A stretch of DNA of 64,000 bases from contig NZ_BAAAZE010000005.1 in assembly GCF_039536745.1 (NCBI RefSeq), forward strand, positions 186,001-250,000, in the 5' to 3' direction. The first letter of the stretch is position 1, and every line of letters begins with the position of its first letter. This DNA comes from Actimicrobium antarcticum. GTDB lineage: Bacteria; Pseudomonadota; Gammaproteobacteria; Burkholderiales; Burkholderiaceae_D. Shown here in pieces: positions 36,308 through 45,005 of this stretch. The notes below the pieces were generated by a model. That model was given only the letters and a program-made list of their open reading frames with translations. It was not told where the DNA came from and did no database searches. The position numbers and the translations under genes were made by a program.

Positions 36308-37809
36308 GATCTTCTACCGTCGTCAGTCTTGTTTTTGCTGTGTGCCATTGCGGGTAGCGGAATACGAAGGGCCACCATACTGCCGCCGCCAGCGGGATTG
36401 CTGACAGACAGACTACCGCCGAATGCCTTGGCGCGTTCTACCATGCCGCGTATGCCAAATGACTTTGGCTTGACCCGGTCGCGTGCGGCGATGCCTGTTC
36501 CATTGTCGCTGATTTCCAGACGGATACCATGATTGCTGCAGGTCAGGCGCACGTTCACCAGACTGGCATTGGCGTGTTTGCTGATGTTGGTCAGTGATTC
36601 CTGAAAAATCCGGAACAGGGCGCTGGCCTGGTCCGGCGGCAAATCGATGTCCTTATGGTTGGTGACCACGGTGCACGGAATGCCCAGTTGTTTTTCAAAT
36701 TCTTTGGCTTGCCATTCAATGGCCGCGACGATGCCGAAGTCCAGTATGCTCGGTCGCAGGTCCACCGAGATGCGGTGGATCGATTCAATGGTCCGATCAA
36801 CCAGCAGGTCCACATAGGCGGTTTTTTCGGCCAGGCCTGCATCATCGGGCAGGCGTTTTTTTAGCAGCGCCAGTGCCATCTTGATGGCAGTGAGGTTGCC
36901 ACCCAGGTCATCATGGATCTCGCGCGCAATACGCGTGCGTTCTTCTTCCTTGACCCGTTCGATATGCGCCGATAGCTCGGCAAGCTGCGCGCTCGATCGC
37001 TTGATCTCGTCTTCTTCGCGCTTGCTGGCAGTGATGTTGGTCATGATGCCTTCCCATTGCGTGCCGGACCCCGGCAGCGCACGCGGGGTGGCACGCAGAT
37101 TGATCCACTTGATGTCTTTCCATGCCTCGATCCAGATGCGGCCTACCCAGTTCCAGCTAGTCGTTGCGGCCGCCGACGCGCGCATCGACTCCAGGTAGGC
37201 GGGCCGGTCCTCGGTCAGGATCAGTGACAGAAAGTGGCCGGGATTCTCAGTCAACTGCTCCGGCGTGACACCCAGCAACGCGTGGCACGCCTCGCTCAGG
37301 TACGGGAATGCGATGGACCCGTTCTGCATCAGGCGGAATTGGTAGACCAGCCCCGGGGTGTGCGAGACGATGGCACGAAAGCGTGCTTCTATCAGACCGA
37401 GCGCCGCTGCAGAGGCATTGCGCGAACTGGTATCTTTGCCCACGATGACTAGCACCGGGATGCTATTGTCGACGCACAGCAAGAGGCGCAATTCGGCCGG
37501 ATAACTGCTGCCATTCTTACGGATCAGCGTCGCATCAATTGACGCTGATCCGGAATTGTCGGCGCGTAAAGATGCCAGTTCATGGAGTATTCGGTCCGCA
37601 GTCAGCTCAGGAACGATCGCGGGCAAACGCATCGCGTGCAATTCAATTGCACTGTATTGCAAATTTACCAGTGCTGCCGGATTCGCGTCGACAACCAGTA
37701 GCGTGTCGGCGGCCACGATGCAGATCTCGTCGGAAGTGCATTGCATGATGGTCCGCAACCAGGCTGGGTCCAAAGGCACGCTGTTGGGTGGTCGCCTGGG
37801 CAAGATCAC
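36304..37809 (-). CDS. PAS-containing NarX-type sensor histidine kinase
   Basis: About 501 residues from the GTG at 37809, whose GTGA junction overlaps the stop of the upstream gene; another GTG lies at 37863. Two PAS domains (about 20-130 and 140-265) precede a HisKA_3 domain with the phospho-histidine in RIAREIHDDLGGNLTAIKM (about residue 299), then a HATPase_c domain (FRIFQESLTNISKHA as N box; EISDNGTGI as G1; GIRGMVERA as G2). No transmembrane helix, so it is a soluble sensor. It is coupled to its response regulator downstream and to the GGDEF-EAL gene upstream. Confidence 0.88.
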   Translation of the reverse strand: MILPRRPPNSVPLDPAWLRTIMQCTSDEICIVAADTLLVVDANPAALVNLQYSAIELHAMRLPAIVPELTADRILHELASLRADNSGSASIDATLIRKNGSSYPAELRLLLCVDNSIPVLVIVGKDTSSRNASAAALGLIEARFRAIVSHTPGLVYQFRLMQNGSIAFPYLSEACHALLGVTPEQLTENPGHFLSLILTEDRPAYLESMRASAAATTSWNWVGRIWIEAWKDIKWINLRATPRALPGSGTQWEGIMTNITASKREEDEIKRSSAQLAELSAHIERVKEEERTRIAREIHDDLGGNLTAIKMALALLKKRLPDDAGLAEKTAYVDLLVDRTIESIHRISVDLRPSILDFGIVAAIEWQAKEFEKQLGIPCTVVTNHKDIDLPPDQASALFRIFQESLTNISKHANASLVNVRLTCSNHGIRLEISDNGTGIAARDRVKPKSFGIRGMVERAKAFGGSLSVSNPAGGGSMVALRIPLPAMAHSKNKTDDGRRS

Positions 37810-40202
37810 CGCTCCTCGACAATTGCTGCACTCTGGACGGCGTGGAGAGCCGGCGGAGTCCACTGGCTAATCCAGTCGGCCAGTTTCGCGGCAGGCATCG
37901 GTCTGCTAATGAAGTAACCCTGGCCCTGGTCGCATCCCATTTCAGCCAGCAATTTCATGACCACGACACTTTCGATGCCTTCGGCGACCACACGCAAGCC
38001 CATGTTGTGGCCGAGATCGATGGTCGAGCGCACGATCTGCGCGTCGTCGGTGTCGTTCTCCATGTTCATGACGAAGGACTTGTCGATTTTCAGTTCATCG
38101 ACAGGCAGGCGCTTGAGATAGGCAAGCGATGAGTATCCCGTGCCGAAATCATCGATTGACAGCTCGACTTGCATCGCATGCAGTCGTTCCAGCGTTTGCA
38201 GTGCCCTCACCGGATCGTCCATGATGGCGCTTTCGGTGATTTCGAGACAGAACGATGCGGCGGTCAGATCGTGGCGCAGCAGCAGGTCGCCAAACTTGTT
38301 CGGCAAATCCTGATCGAGCAGGTCACGGGTCGATAGATTGACGGACATTTTCAGATGAATGCCTTGCGCCAGCAATTGGCCGCATAGTGCGGCGGATTGC
38401 TCCAGCACCCAGCGCGTCATGACACGGATAAACCCGGTCTTTTCTGCAAACGGAATAAAGTTATCCGGAAAAATCATGCCACGTTCCGGATGCACCCAGC
38501 GAATCAAGGCTTCCATGCCGATCACCGTCGTGGACGACAGGGCGATTTTGGGCTGCACATACAGAACGAATTCATTGCGCTCGACGGCTTGTCGCAATTC
38601 GCTCAATAACGACAGGTTCTGGTCACTGGCCCTGTCGCTTGCCGGATCGTAGACCACCGCATCATGGCCACTCTTTTTTGCCGCATACATCGCGATTCCG
38701 GCCGCGCTTAGCAGCGAAGCGGCATCTTTTCCGTGTTCCGGGAATCCGGCAATACCGATGCCGACACTGGTATCGATGGCCTGATCGTCGATTACGAAAG
38801 GCCGCTCCATGGATTTCAGGATGCGATCAGCGACTAACTGCGTAGCGCGCAAACTGGCTTGCGGCAAAAGCACCACGAACTCATCGCCGCCCAATCGTGC
38901 CAGGACATCCGTACTGCCTTCAAGTTGCTGTTGCAGACGTTCGGCCACCTGGCGCAGCAAGGTATCGCCGACCTGAGAACCAAGCACGTCGTTGACGTTT
39001 TTGAAGCGATCCAGATTCATCATGAGGATGTGGCAACAGCCACCGGATTTGCTGGCCTGATCGATGTCGCTGACCAGCGTCTTGACTAGTTGCGCGCGAT
39101 TGGGCAGATCGGTCAGCGTATCCCAGTAAGCTAGCCGGAGCGTCTCGGCTTCACGCCGCGAAATTTCGCCGCGCATGCTGTCAAATGCGCGCGCCAGTTT
39201 GCTGATCTCGTCGTCTCCACGAATGTCAACTCCGCTTGCATAGTCGCCTTCACCAAGGCGGCGTGCGGTGTCGGTCAGTTGCCGTAGTGGTTTGGTGATG
39301 CGTTTGGCGGTAATCACGCTGCCTGCGACCGCGACGAGAGCCCCGAAGGCAGTTAGCATCAGCAGGGTCGTTTGCAATGCTTCGTAGGGCGCAATCGCCT
39401 CGTTCAGCGAACGCAGTAGCACCACCATGGCAACGTGCTCCCCATCGTCGGCGAGTACCAGAGTGCGGTAACCATATTGACTACCGCCAATGTCGAGCGG
39501 CGCTTGAGAGGTTGAGGCCAATGGCAATTGCTGCAATTGCAATTGTGATGCCAGGCTGTCGGCGTTGGATTTGCCCAGCGTCGTGGCTTCGGTAATCCAG
39601 CTTGCAGTTCTGGTTCGCGTCAGTGCCGAAACTTGTAACGAAGACAGTTCAAGCATGTCGGAGACCAGTCTCTGGTCGATCGGAAAAGCCATCGCAACCC
39701 AGCCGATGGTTTGCGGCGCTTTGACTGGCACCACCACGACCTGATAAAGATGTCCATCGACTAACCGGATGCCTGCGCCGCTGCCGGTCTCCTCGGCGGC
39801 ATCGATCAATGACACAGCAGCTTGCTGCAGAGTTTTGCCGACCGCGCCGGTCATCGAGGATTTGATCTGTCGGTCGGTTCCGATCAGTACGGTCAGGTTG
39901 GCACCTATTCGTGCGCCATGGTTATCGAGTACCGACACGATGGTCTCGTTGTCATTGGTGCCGATGGCCTGGCGAAAACCGTAGTCGAGTGCCAGCACAC
40001 GGGCACCGGTAGCCAGATTATGCGCATTCTGGTCCAGAAGCCGGCGAAAAACGCGTTCCCCTATGACCAGTTCCTTGCCGATTTCGGAGCGCGCATTTTG
40101 ATTGATGCCGGTCCGGATCACCATGAATCCAATCAGCTGTACTGCCAGGATCAGCAACAGGAAAAGTACGACGATCCGACTTTCGAGGCTGCGAAAACGC
40201 AT
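37806..40202 (-). CDS. membrane GGDEF-EAL c-di-GMP enzyme with periplasmic sensor and HAMP
   Basis: 798 residues. A transmembrane helix at 10-30 and another near 283-305 enclose a periplasmic region of about 250 residues that looks cache-like. HAMP follows (VITAKRITKPLRQLTDTARRLGEGDY), then GGDEF (LARLGGDEFVVLLP, active-site intact) and EAL (GMEALIRWVHPERG; DDFGTGYSSLAYL, DELKIDKSFV), with phosphodiesterase residues intact. Both synthesis and degradation of c-di-GMP are possible on sequence. It lies 9 bases after the secreted cupredoxin gene and overlaps the kinase gene. Confidence 0.9.
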   Translation of the reverse strand: MRFRSLESRIVVLFLLLILAVQLIGFMVIRTGINQNARSEIGKELVIGERVFRRLLDQNAHNLATGARVLALDYGFRQAIGTNDNETIVSVLDNHGARIGANLTVLIGTDRQIKSSMTGAVGKTLQQAAVSLIDAAEETGSGAGIRLVDGHLYQVVVVPVKAPQTIGWVAMAFPIDQRLVSDMLELSSLQVSALTRTRTASWITEATTLGKSNADSLASQLQLQQLPLASTSQAPLDIGGSQYGYRTLVLADDGEHVAMVVLLRSLNEAIAPYEALQTTLLMLTAFGALVAVAGSVITAKRITKPLRQLTDTARRLGEGDYASGVDIRGDDEISKLARAFDSMRGEISRREAETLRLAYWDTLTDLPNRAQLVKTLVSDIDQASKSGGCCHILMMNLDRFKNVNDVLGSQVGDTLLRQVAERLQQQLEGSTDVLARLGGDEFVVLLPQASLRATQLVADRILKSMERPFVIDDQAIDTSVGIGIAGFPEHGKDAASLLSAAGIAMYAAKKSGHDAVVYDPASDRASDQNLSLLSELRQAVERNEFVLYVQPKIALSSTTVIGMEALIRWVHPERGMIFPDNFIPFAEKTGFIRVMTRWVLEQSAALCGQLLAQGIHLKMSVNLSTRDLLDQDLPNKFGDLLLRHDLTAASFCLEITESAIMDDPVRALQTLERLHAMQVELSIDDFGTGYSSLAYLKRLPVDELKIDKSFVMNMENDTDDAQIVRSTIDLGHNMGLRVVAEGIESVVVMKLLAEMGCDQGQGYFISRPMPAAKLADWISQWTPPALHAVQSAAIVEER

Positions 40203-40211
40203 GGGGAAATC

Positions 40212-40841
40212 CTATTTTTTGTCTGTTTTGATCGCCAGCGACAGCGGCATCGTGATGTCGCTATTTGATACGGTAACGAGCTGTTCGGGTATCGCTGCGC
40301 CCGGCGCGAAGGCGCGATGCCATACCTTGAGGACATATTTACCGGCCGGGAGATTTTCGATCACGGCCTTGCCGCTGGAGTCGGTTTTCCCGAACCACGG
40401 CGTATCGACAACCTGTATGTAAGCGACCATCTGGTCATGGATGTTGCAGCCGATGACCACCGTGCCGGGTTTGTCAAAGACCATTGGTTCCGAACTGGTG
40501 CCGGAGTACAACTTCAGCTCAAAGACCTTGGCGGGAGAGAATGAGTACACCTGATGACGTACCGTATCGTGATTCGGAAAAGAAACTGACGTACCTGTCT
40601 GTATCACCGTGACCGCTGGCAGGAACATGCGGCCCTTTTGTTCGATGGTGGCCGGATTGCCAGGTTTGATCGCGGGCTTGCCGGTCGCCGCCTCCGCGTA
40701 CACCACGGCATCGGCTGCTGGAGCACCGGCAACATCCGCAACATGGATGGTAAGTTTGGCAGAATGGGCGTTGGCACTGAATGCGATAACGGCGAATAGC
40801 GCTACCGATCGGAACAACGGTGTCGCAAAAGGTGACTTCAT
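40212..40841 (-). CDS. exported cupredoxin-like protein
   Basis: 209 residues from the ATG at 40841, preceded by AGGAA. Signal peptide about 1-27 (SVALFAVIAFSANAHSA). Mature cupredoxin fold with a full set of type-1 copper ligand candidates: His91/His96 in NHDTVRH, and Cys132, His135 and Met138 in GCNIHDQM. After this comes a small beta-sandwich segment (GKAVIENLPAGKYVLKVWH) of the carboxypeptidase-regulatory-like type. Homologues are often named methylamine utilisation proteins, but no other mau gene is here. First gene of the signalling row, so it may act with the periplasmic sensor of the following GGDEF-EAL protein (inference). Confidence 0.82.
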   Translation of the reverse strand: MKSPFATPLFRSVALFAVIAFSANAHSAKLTIHVADVAGAPAADAVVYAEAATGKPAIKPGNPATIEQKGRMFLPAVTVIQTGTSVSFPNHDTVRHQVYSFSPAKVFELKLYSGTSSEPMVFDKPGTVVIGCNIHDQMVAYIQVVDTPWFGKTDSSGKAVIENLPAGKYVLKVWHRAFAPGAAIPEQLVTVSNSDITMPLSLAIKTDKK

Positions 40842-41408
40842 GGAGTTCCTGCAAATTGGAAATGGGTGGGCGGTGTACGGTATCGCTCTTGCTCTTGCTC
40901 TGGAGAGAGTCTGGTCGCATGACATCATGTTCCTGATCAGATGAGCATCTCGGCAAATATTGCTGGCGCTTTTTACTGTTCGACGGGCCTTAGCGACGCG
41001 TCGGTGTATTCCGGATGCGATACGCGTTATTTGATAATCCTGATTTATCGTGATTTCACGTTACGCCAAGCAAATTTTCAACGACTTTAGCATAAGTCGT
41101 TTTGCAATCTCCGCGCCACTTTACAATTATTCAGCGGCTAATGCAGCCGACTGTCTGGTTCTTGACGAGATCAGAATCCTGCCCTTGACAGACCGATCTC
41201 AACGATAACTGCAATGAAGTGGCAGGAAGTTGCGATAAGGGCAATAAGGTCTGTCACTTATTTGTATATTTAACAGGCGCCGCAGACATTCAGGTCGCGG
41301 GCAGGTCGCTGGGATTTTCATGGATTTTCCCTGCCAAAAAAGAAAAACGGCGGGATTATGGTTTCAGACTTCCAAAATGAATGGCGGTCGGCTATACTTC
41401 GGTTCTTC
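40842..41408. other. intergenic region before the tRNA gene
   Basis: About 570 bases without a gene. It contains the cupredoxin promoter region, a small hairpin with a T tract at 41080-41103 (AACGACTT pairing with AAGTCGTT, then TTG) that could end a short unannotated transcript, and a TATACT -10-like box at 41393-41398 just before the tRNA. Confidence 0.4.
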
Positions 41409-41485
41409 GCGGCTGTAGCTCAGCTGGATAGAGTACTTGGCTACGAACCAAGGGGTCGTGGGTTCGATTCCTGCCAGCCGCACCA
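41409..41485 (+). tRNA. tRNA-Arg (anticodon ACG)
   Basis: A 77-base tRNA with the CCA end encoded. The acceptor stem GCGGCTG (41409-41415) pairs with CAGCCGC (41475-41481). The anticodon arm CTTGG-CTACGAA-CCAAG puts ACG at 41443-41445, and the T loop GGTTCGATTCC is canonical. Discriminator base A, then CCA at 41483-41485. A TATACT box lies 11 bases upstream. It reads CGU/CGC/CGA arginine codons after A-to-I editing. Confidence 0.97.
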
Positions 41486-41502
41486 TTATTCGTAATGACA
41501 TC

Positions 41503-41537
41503 AACGGGTTAGCGCCAAAAGCGCTAACCCGTTTTTG
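41503..41537 (+). terminator. strong intrinsic terminator of tRNA-Arg
   Basis: A 13-bp perfect stem, AACGGGTTAGCGC (41503-41515) with GCGCTAACCCGTT (41521-41533), around a 5-base loop, followed by TTTG. It lies 17 bases past the tRNA. Confidence 0.9.
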
Positions 41538-41739
41538 TTTGTGCGTGACTTTTTCCGGCGGCTTTTCCGGCGGCTTCGTTACCTGGTTTGCCAGCCGCTA
41601 CACTCCGGATCAATGATGGATGAGGTAGTGTCACGTTCGGCAGGTTGCCTGGTGATGACGTGGTTGGCTGATCGCTTACCCGTCGTCAGCCTGTGCACGA
41701 TGGATCCGAGTCTGGGCCGTAATCGCGATCAGGTGGTTA

Positions 41740-42834
41740 CTAGTGCCGGTGTGCAGGAAGCATGAGTGCGAGCATGGCACACTGGCATGCGCCACGGCAC
41801 CGCTCGCCTTCCGCCTCCGCGCTCACGCTCATGTGCGCCTGTGCGATGGCATCAATCTGTTCTTGCGGAACCCCCGATTCCCTGGCAAAGCGTGGCCACA
41901 TCGAGATCGCTTCCCGGACCTGTTTGACGATGTCCTTGCAAATCCCGAGCAACTCGTGGCGATCCGCGACCTCGCGGAAGTCCTGCACAGTGATGTTGTC
42001 GAACTTTCCGTTGACCGACATCAGGTGGTGCCGCAGCCATTTGTTTTGCGGATTGTAGGCAAAGGTCACGTCATAGGCCGGTGCCAACTCCCACTTGCCA
42101 CCCTCTTTCAACAGGAAAGAAAAGTTCTTGCTGTGGTCGTCACGATTGGTCGCCAGTACATTGAAAATCATGCGCCTGAGCGTTTCTTCAAGCGCGCCGC
42201 GACCGAGTTTCAGATCAACGATCACCTGGAATAGCTGGTTGTAGCTGTGAACCCCGATCTGGTTAAAGTCGATGTGCGCCATGGCGCAAAGGGTCTGCAT
42301 ATGGTGACGCTGGTTTCCCGTGCGGTCAAAGCGCTTGGTCATGAAGTGGGCCCTGCCTTCTTCCTCCAGCAGGAAACAGTCCGTCATCCTGATGCCAGCC
42401 TCCTTGGCCATGAGCGAATAAGCGTATTCCACACGACCGAAGTGCGTGCCCTCGCCGAGCTGGGCATCGATACCGATGCCATCGAACTTCAGCAGCCAGG
42501 CGTCGAACTCGTCAGGAATGGTGAACTGGCCCGTCTTCACTTCATGGGTCTTCGGGTTCCAGGCGACCGCCGCTTTGGCCCGCGCGCCGCCAGCGGAGGT
42601 GCCGACCTGAATAATCTGGCGCAAGAGTTTGCCGGCGCGGTCGCTGCTTCGGAAGTCGCCCTGAATGACGCTACGCGCCTCCTTGATGAGATTCGACATC
42701 ATCAGCGTCGTGGAGGAGGTCTGCACGGGACCACGATTGGGCTTGAATATCAGGGCACCCATGGAACGCTGACCCATGTAAGCCAAGCGGTTTAGCGCGG
42801 TGATGCGGGATTCGGAGATGCCGTTATTGGCCAT
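41740..42834 (-). CDS. hipA: HipA-family kinase, N-terminally truncated
   Basis: 364 residues from the ATG at 42834. The kinase core is intact: glycine-rich GTSAGGARAKA (78-88), catalytic NRDDHSKN (230-237) and metal-binding PAYDV (252-256). The family N terminus is missing. Upstream of the ATG the same frame still encodes LPDKFGNALITAW, the expected HipA sequence, until a TGA at about 42888-42890. So the gene was cut at its 5' end and only a secondary start remains. No HipB antitoxin gene is present. An IS66-type relic lies just upstream. HipA proteins phosphorylate glutamyl-tRNA synthetase or related targets; activity of this fragment is doubtful. Confidence 0.8.
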   Translation of the reverse strand: MANNGISESRITALNRLAYMGQRSMGALIFKPNRGPVQTSSTTLMMSNLIKEARSVIQGDFRSSDRAGKLLRQIIQVGTSAGGARAKAAVAWNPKTHEVKTGQFTIPDEFDAWLLKFDGIGIDAQLGEGTHFGRVEYAYSLMAKEAGIRMTDCFLLEEEGRAHFMTKRFDRTGNQRHHMQTLCAMAHIDFNQIGVHSYNQLFQVIVDLKLGRGALEETLRRMIFNVLATNRDDHSKNFSFLLKEGGKWELAPAYDVTFAYNPQNKWLRHHLMSVNGKFDNITVQDFREVADRHELLGICKDIVKQVREAISMWPRFARESGVPQEQIDAIAQAHMSVSAEAEGERCRGACQCAMLALMLPAHRH

Positions 42835-42955
42835 CCAGGCGGTTATCAGTGCATTGCCGAACTTATCGGGTAGGCAAGCGATCAGTCAACGACGTCATAG
42901 TCGGCCCGGCCTAATTTTCCCACACTACCTCCCGGTTCAATCTCCAGGAGGTCCA

Positions 42956-43192
42956 ATGAGCAAATCTACTCCAGCCACTCGGGCACAGCGTGAATCCACA
43001 TGGCAGGACCGACTGGCGCGATACGTCGCCAGCGGGCGCAGCGTAGTGGCTGTTTGTTGCGATGAAAGCATCTCCGTGGCGTCCTTTTACGCACGGCGAC
43101 ATTCCCGGCACTGTCTTTCTGGTCGATCGATCCCGGCTCACTCACTGCTGCAAGATCCGTCAAACCTGCATCGCAGCTCTCATCGTCAATAG
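42956..43192 (+). pseudogene. IS66-family accessory protein TnpA remnant
   Basis: From the ATG at 42956 (strong CAGGAGG upstream) the first about 47 residues follow the TnpA pattern of IS66 elements (TRAQRESTWQDRLARYVASGRSV...SISVASFYARR). After that the frame loses similarity and stops at 78 residues, and no TnpB or TnpC follows. It marks an old IS insertion next to the broken hipA. Confidence 0.65.
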
Positions 43193-43432
43193 TTACTGGA
43201 CGGCGTTGAACTGCGCATCGACCTCGGCCAAGGCATAGTAATCACCGTGGTGCGGCACTGATGTTCTCCCGTGAAAACCAAATTCGCGTTTTCCTGTCGG
43301 GCGAACGGTCAGAATGCGCCTGTCCTGCGATGGTCTGTATGTGCTGCCCCGGCACGGCAACGGCAGCACCGACGCCGCGGCCCTGTTTCATTGAAGTAAT
43401 AACAGTGTTTGCCGGGCTGCTTGGGAAAGCGA

Positions 43433-43438
43433 TTGACA
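43433..43438 (+). promoter_or_regulatory. consensus -35 box TTGACA of the catabolic operon
   Basis: A perfect TTGACA. The best -10 candidate is GACTAT (43458-43463, spacing 19), which is weak. The operator at 43462-43481 overlaps or directly follows it. Confidence 0.6.
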
Positions 43439-43461
43439 GACTTAAATTTCTTGCGCAGACT

Positions 43462-43481
43462 ATGAGCAATCGTTTGTTCAT
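43462..43481 (+). promoter_or_regulatory. LacI-family operator-like palindrome
   Basis: ATGAGCAATCGTTTGTTCAT is a 20-base palindrome with 8 of 10 positions matched in each half and the central CG step typical of LacI/PurR operators. It lies 36 bases before the first gene of the operon and just past the TTGACA box, an ideal repressor position. The LacI-type gene at 53057-54124 is the obvious candidate regulator. Confidence 0.75.
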
Positions 43482-43517
43482 TCATGTTTTTCTGACAGGG
43501 AGACGCAAGGCGCAATT

Positions 43518-44996
43518 ATGAATATGACAAATTCAAAAATTTTAAATGGAACTACGGTCGGTTTAAGCCCGGAATTGATCGCAGGATTCGCGGCAATAGT
43601 AGGTGTCGACAATGTGTTGACAGGCAACGCCGATCGATTTGCCTATTGCCGCGACCGCATGCCCTACGGCTTGTTCAAACTGCGCGCCAATAGTCTTCCG
43701 GCCACTTTGCCATCAGCAATCTTGTCACCGGAAACGGCGGAAGAGGTAAAGGCGATCGTCGACTATGCGCGGCAAAACAAATTGGCGTTAATTCCCTTCG
43801 GCGCTGGTTCGGGAGTTCTCGGCGGCACGGTACCGCTTATTAATGAAATCATGGTTGATCTGAAGCGTCTGAACCGCATCGTTAACCTCAACACTACCGA
43901 TGGAACCGTGACCGTGCAGGCAGGCATGAATGGTCTGCAATTTGAACAAGAACTTGAGCGCAACGGGTTTACGGCAGGACATTTACCGCAATCCATCGCG
44001 ATGTCGACCGTAGGTGGCTGGATCGCCTGCCGAGGCGCTGGTCAGTCATCGTCCCGTTACGGAAAAATCGAGGACATGGTTTTGGGTCTGAAAGCCATAC
44101 TGCCAAATGGAAGGGAATTAGTGGTTCGTCCGGTTTCCCGGCGCGCGGTCGGCCCAAGCATTAAAGATTTACTCGTTGGCTCGGAAGGCGTACTCGGCTT
44201 TATTACAGAAGTAACACTGCGGATCTGGCGAAAGCCGGAATACTCAAGTGCACTCGTGCTTGCATTCAAGTCGATTGACTCTGGTTTTAATGCACTGCGC
44301 GAGGTTGTGCAAAGCGAGCTGCGTCCAGAGGTCATTCGGTTGTACGACCTTAACGAGAGCAAACAGCGCACCGAAAACATGGCTGAGTTCAGCGATCGGC
44401 CGATCCTTTGCATCCTGAAGTTTTCTGGCAAAAAAGAGCTGGCGACAGTCGAACGCGATCTTGCTCTTGCCATCTGCAGCAGTCATGACGCGGTCGTCGC
44501 GGGGCTTGAACCATACGATCACTGGGAGTCCACCCGCTATCACTCCTATTCGACGAAATGGCAAAGTGACGGCTACTACATGGATACGATCGAAGTGACT
44601 GGCACCTGGACGCATTTGCCAGCGATGTACCTGGCCATGCGCGACGCTGCGCATGCAATTCATCCCGAGATGCATTTTGGCGCCCATTGGTCACACGTTT
44701 ATCCGGAAGGTGCCTGTCAATACATGACCATACGCCTGCCACCGATGCCGGAAAAAGAAGCGCTCCAGTTACACCGGCAGGCTTGGGAGCAGATCGAAAA
44801 TATCTGTCTTGAAATGCAGGGGTCGGTCGCTCACCATCACGGCGCCGGCCTGTTCCGTAACGCGTGGGTACGGAAGGAACTGAACGAGGGGATGCATATG
44901 CTGCAAATCCTCAAAGATGGGCTCGATCCCGATAATCTGATTAATCCGGGGAAACTCGGTCTCAGGAGCCCAGTCGGCTCCAATTGGCAACTATAA
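43518..44996 (+). CDS. FAD-binding oxidase/dehydrogenase (GlcD/alkyl-DHAP synthase-like)
   Basis: 492 residues. The PF01565-type FAD domain is clear: ILSPETAEEVKAIVDYARQNKLALIPFGAGSGVLGG (about 75-110) and STVGGWIACRGAGQSSSRYGKIEDMVLGLKAILPNG (about 160-195). The C-terminal domain ends with the HHHGAG motif (about 439-444) and LDPDNLINPGKLG, as in alkyldihydroxyacetonephosphate synthases and D-2-hydroxyacid dehydrogenases. It likely oxidises a hydroxyacid or polyol phosphate. First gene of the operon; the small Cys-rich protein follows after 9 bases and may accept its electrons. Confidence 0.82.
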   Translation: MNMTNSKILNGTTVGLSPELIAGFAAIVGVDNVLTGNADRFAYCRDRMPYGLFKLRANSLPATLPSAILSPETAEEVKAIVDYARQNKLALIPFGAGSGVLGGTVPLINEIMVDLKRLNRIVNLNTTDGTVTVQAGMNGLQFEQELERNGFTAGHLPQSIAMSTVGGWIACRGAGQSSSRYGKIEDMVLGLKAILPNGRELVVRPVSRRAVGPSIKDLLVGSEGVLGFITEVTLRIWRKPEYSSALVLAFKSIDSGFNALREVVQSELRPEVIRLYDLNESKQRTENMAEFSDRPILCILKFSGKKELATVERDLALAICSSHDAVVAGLEPYDHWESTRYHSYSTKWQSDGYYMDTIEVTGTWTHLPAMYLAMRDAAHAIHPEMHFGAHWSHVYPEGACQYMTIRLPPMPEKEALQLHRQAWEQIENICLEMQGSVAHHHGAGLFRNAWVRKELNEGMHMLQILKDGLDPDNLINPGKLGLRSPVGSNWQL

Positions 44997-45005
44997 GGAT
45001 TCAGC

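Larger units (their letters stand above)
43193..43517. other. promoter region of the catabolic operon
   Basis: About 325 bases with no gene. It ends in the TTGACA box and the LacI-type operator listed separately. The left part is probably IS-derived debris. Confidence 0.6.

Noticed and set aside
41409..41485. tRNA-Arg as an integrase attachment site
   Set aside because: I searched by eye for a second copy of the tRNA 3' end (TTCGATTCCTGCCAGCCGC) to the right and found none, and no integrase gene is in the window.
41551..41574. Tandem duplication of the 12-mer TTTTCCGGCGGC as a repeat array
   Set aside because: Only two units are present, so it is a simple local duplication.
41740..42834. 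Functional HipBA toxin-antitoxin system
   Set aside because: There is no hipB gene and HipA lacks its N-terminal part, so a working module is not supported.
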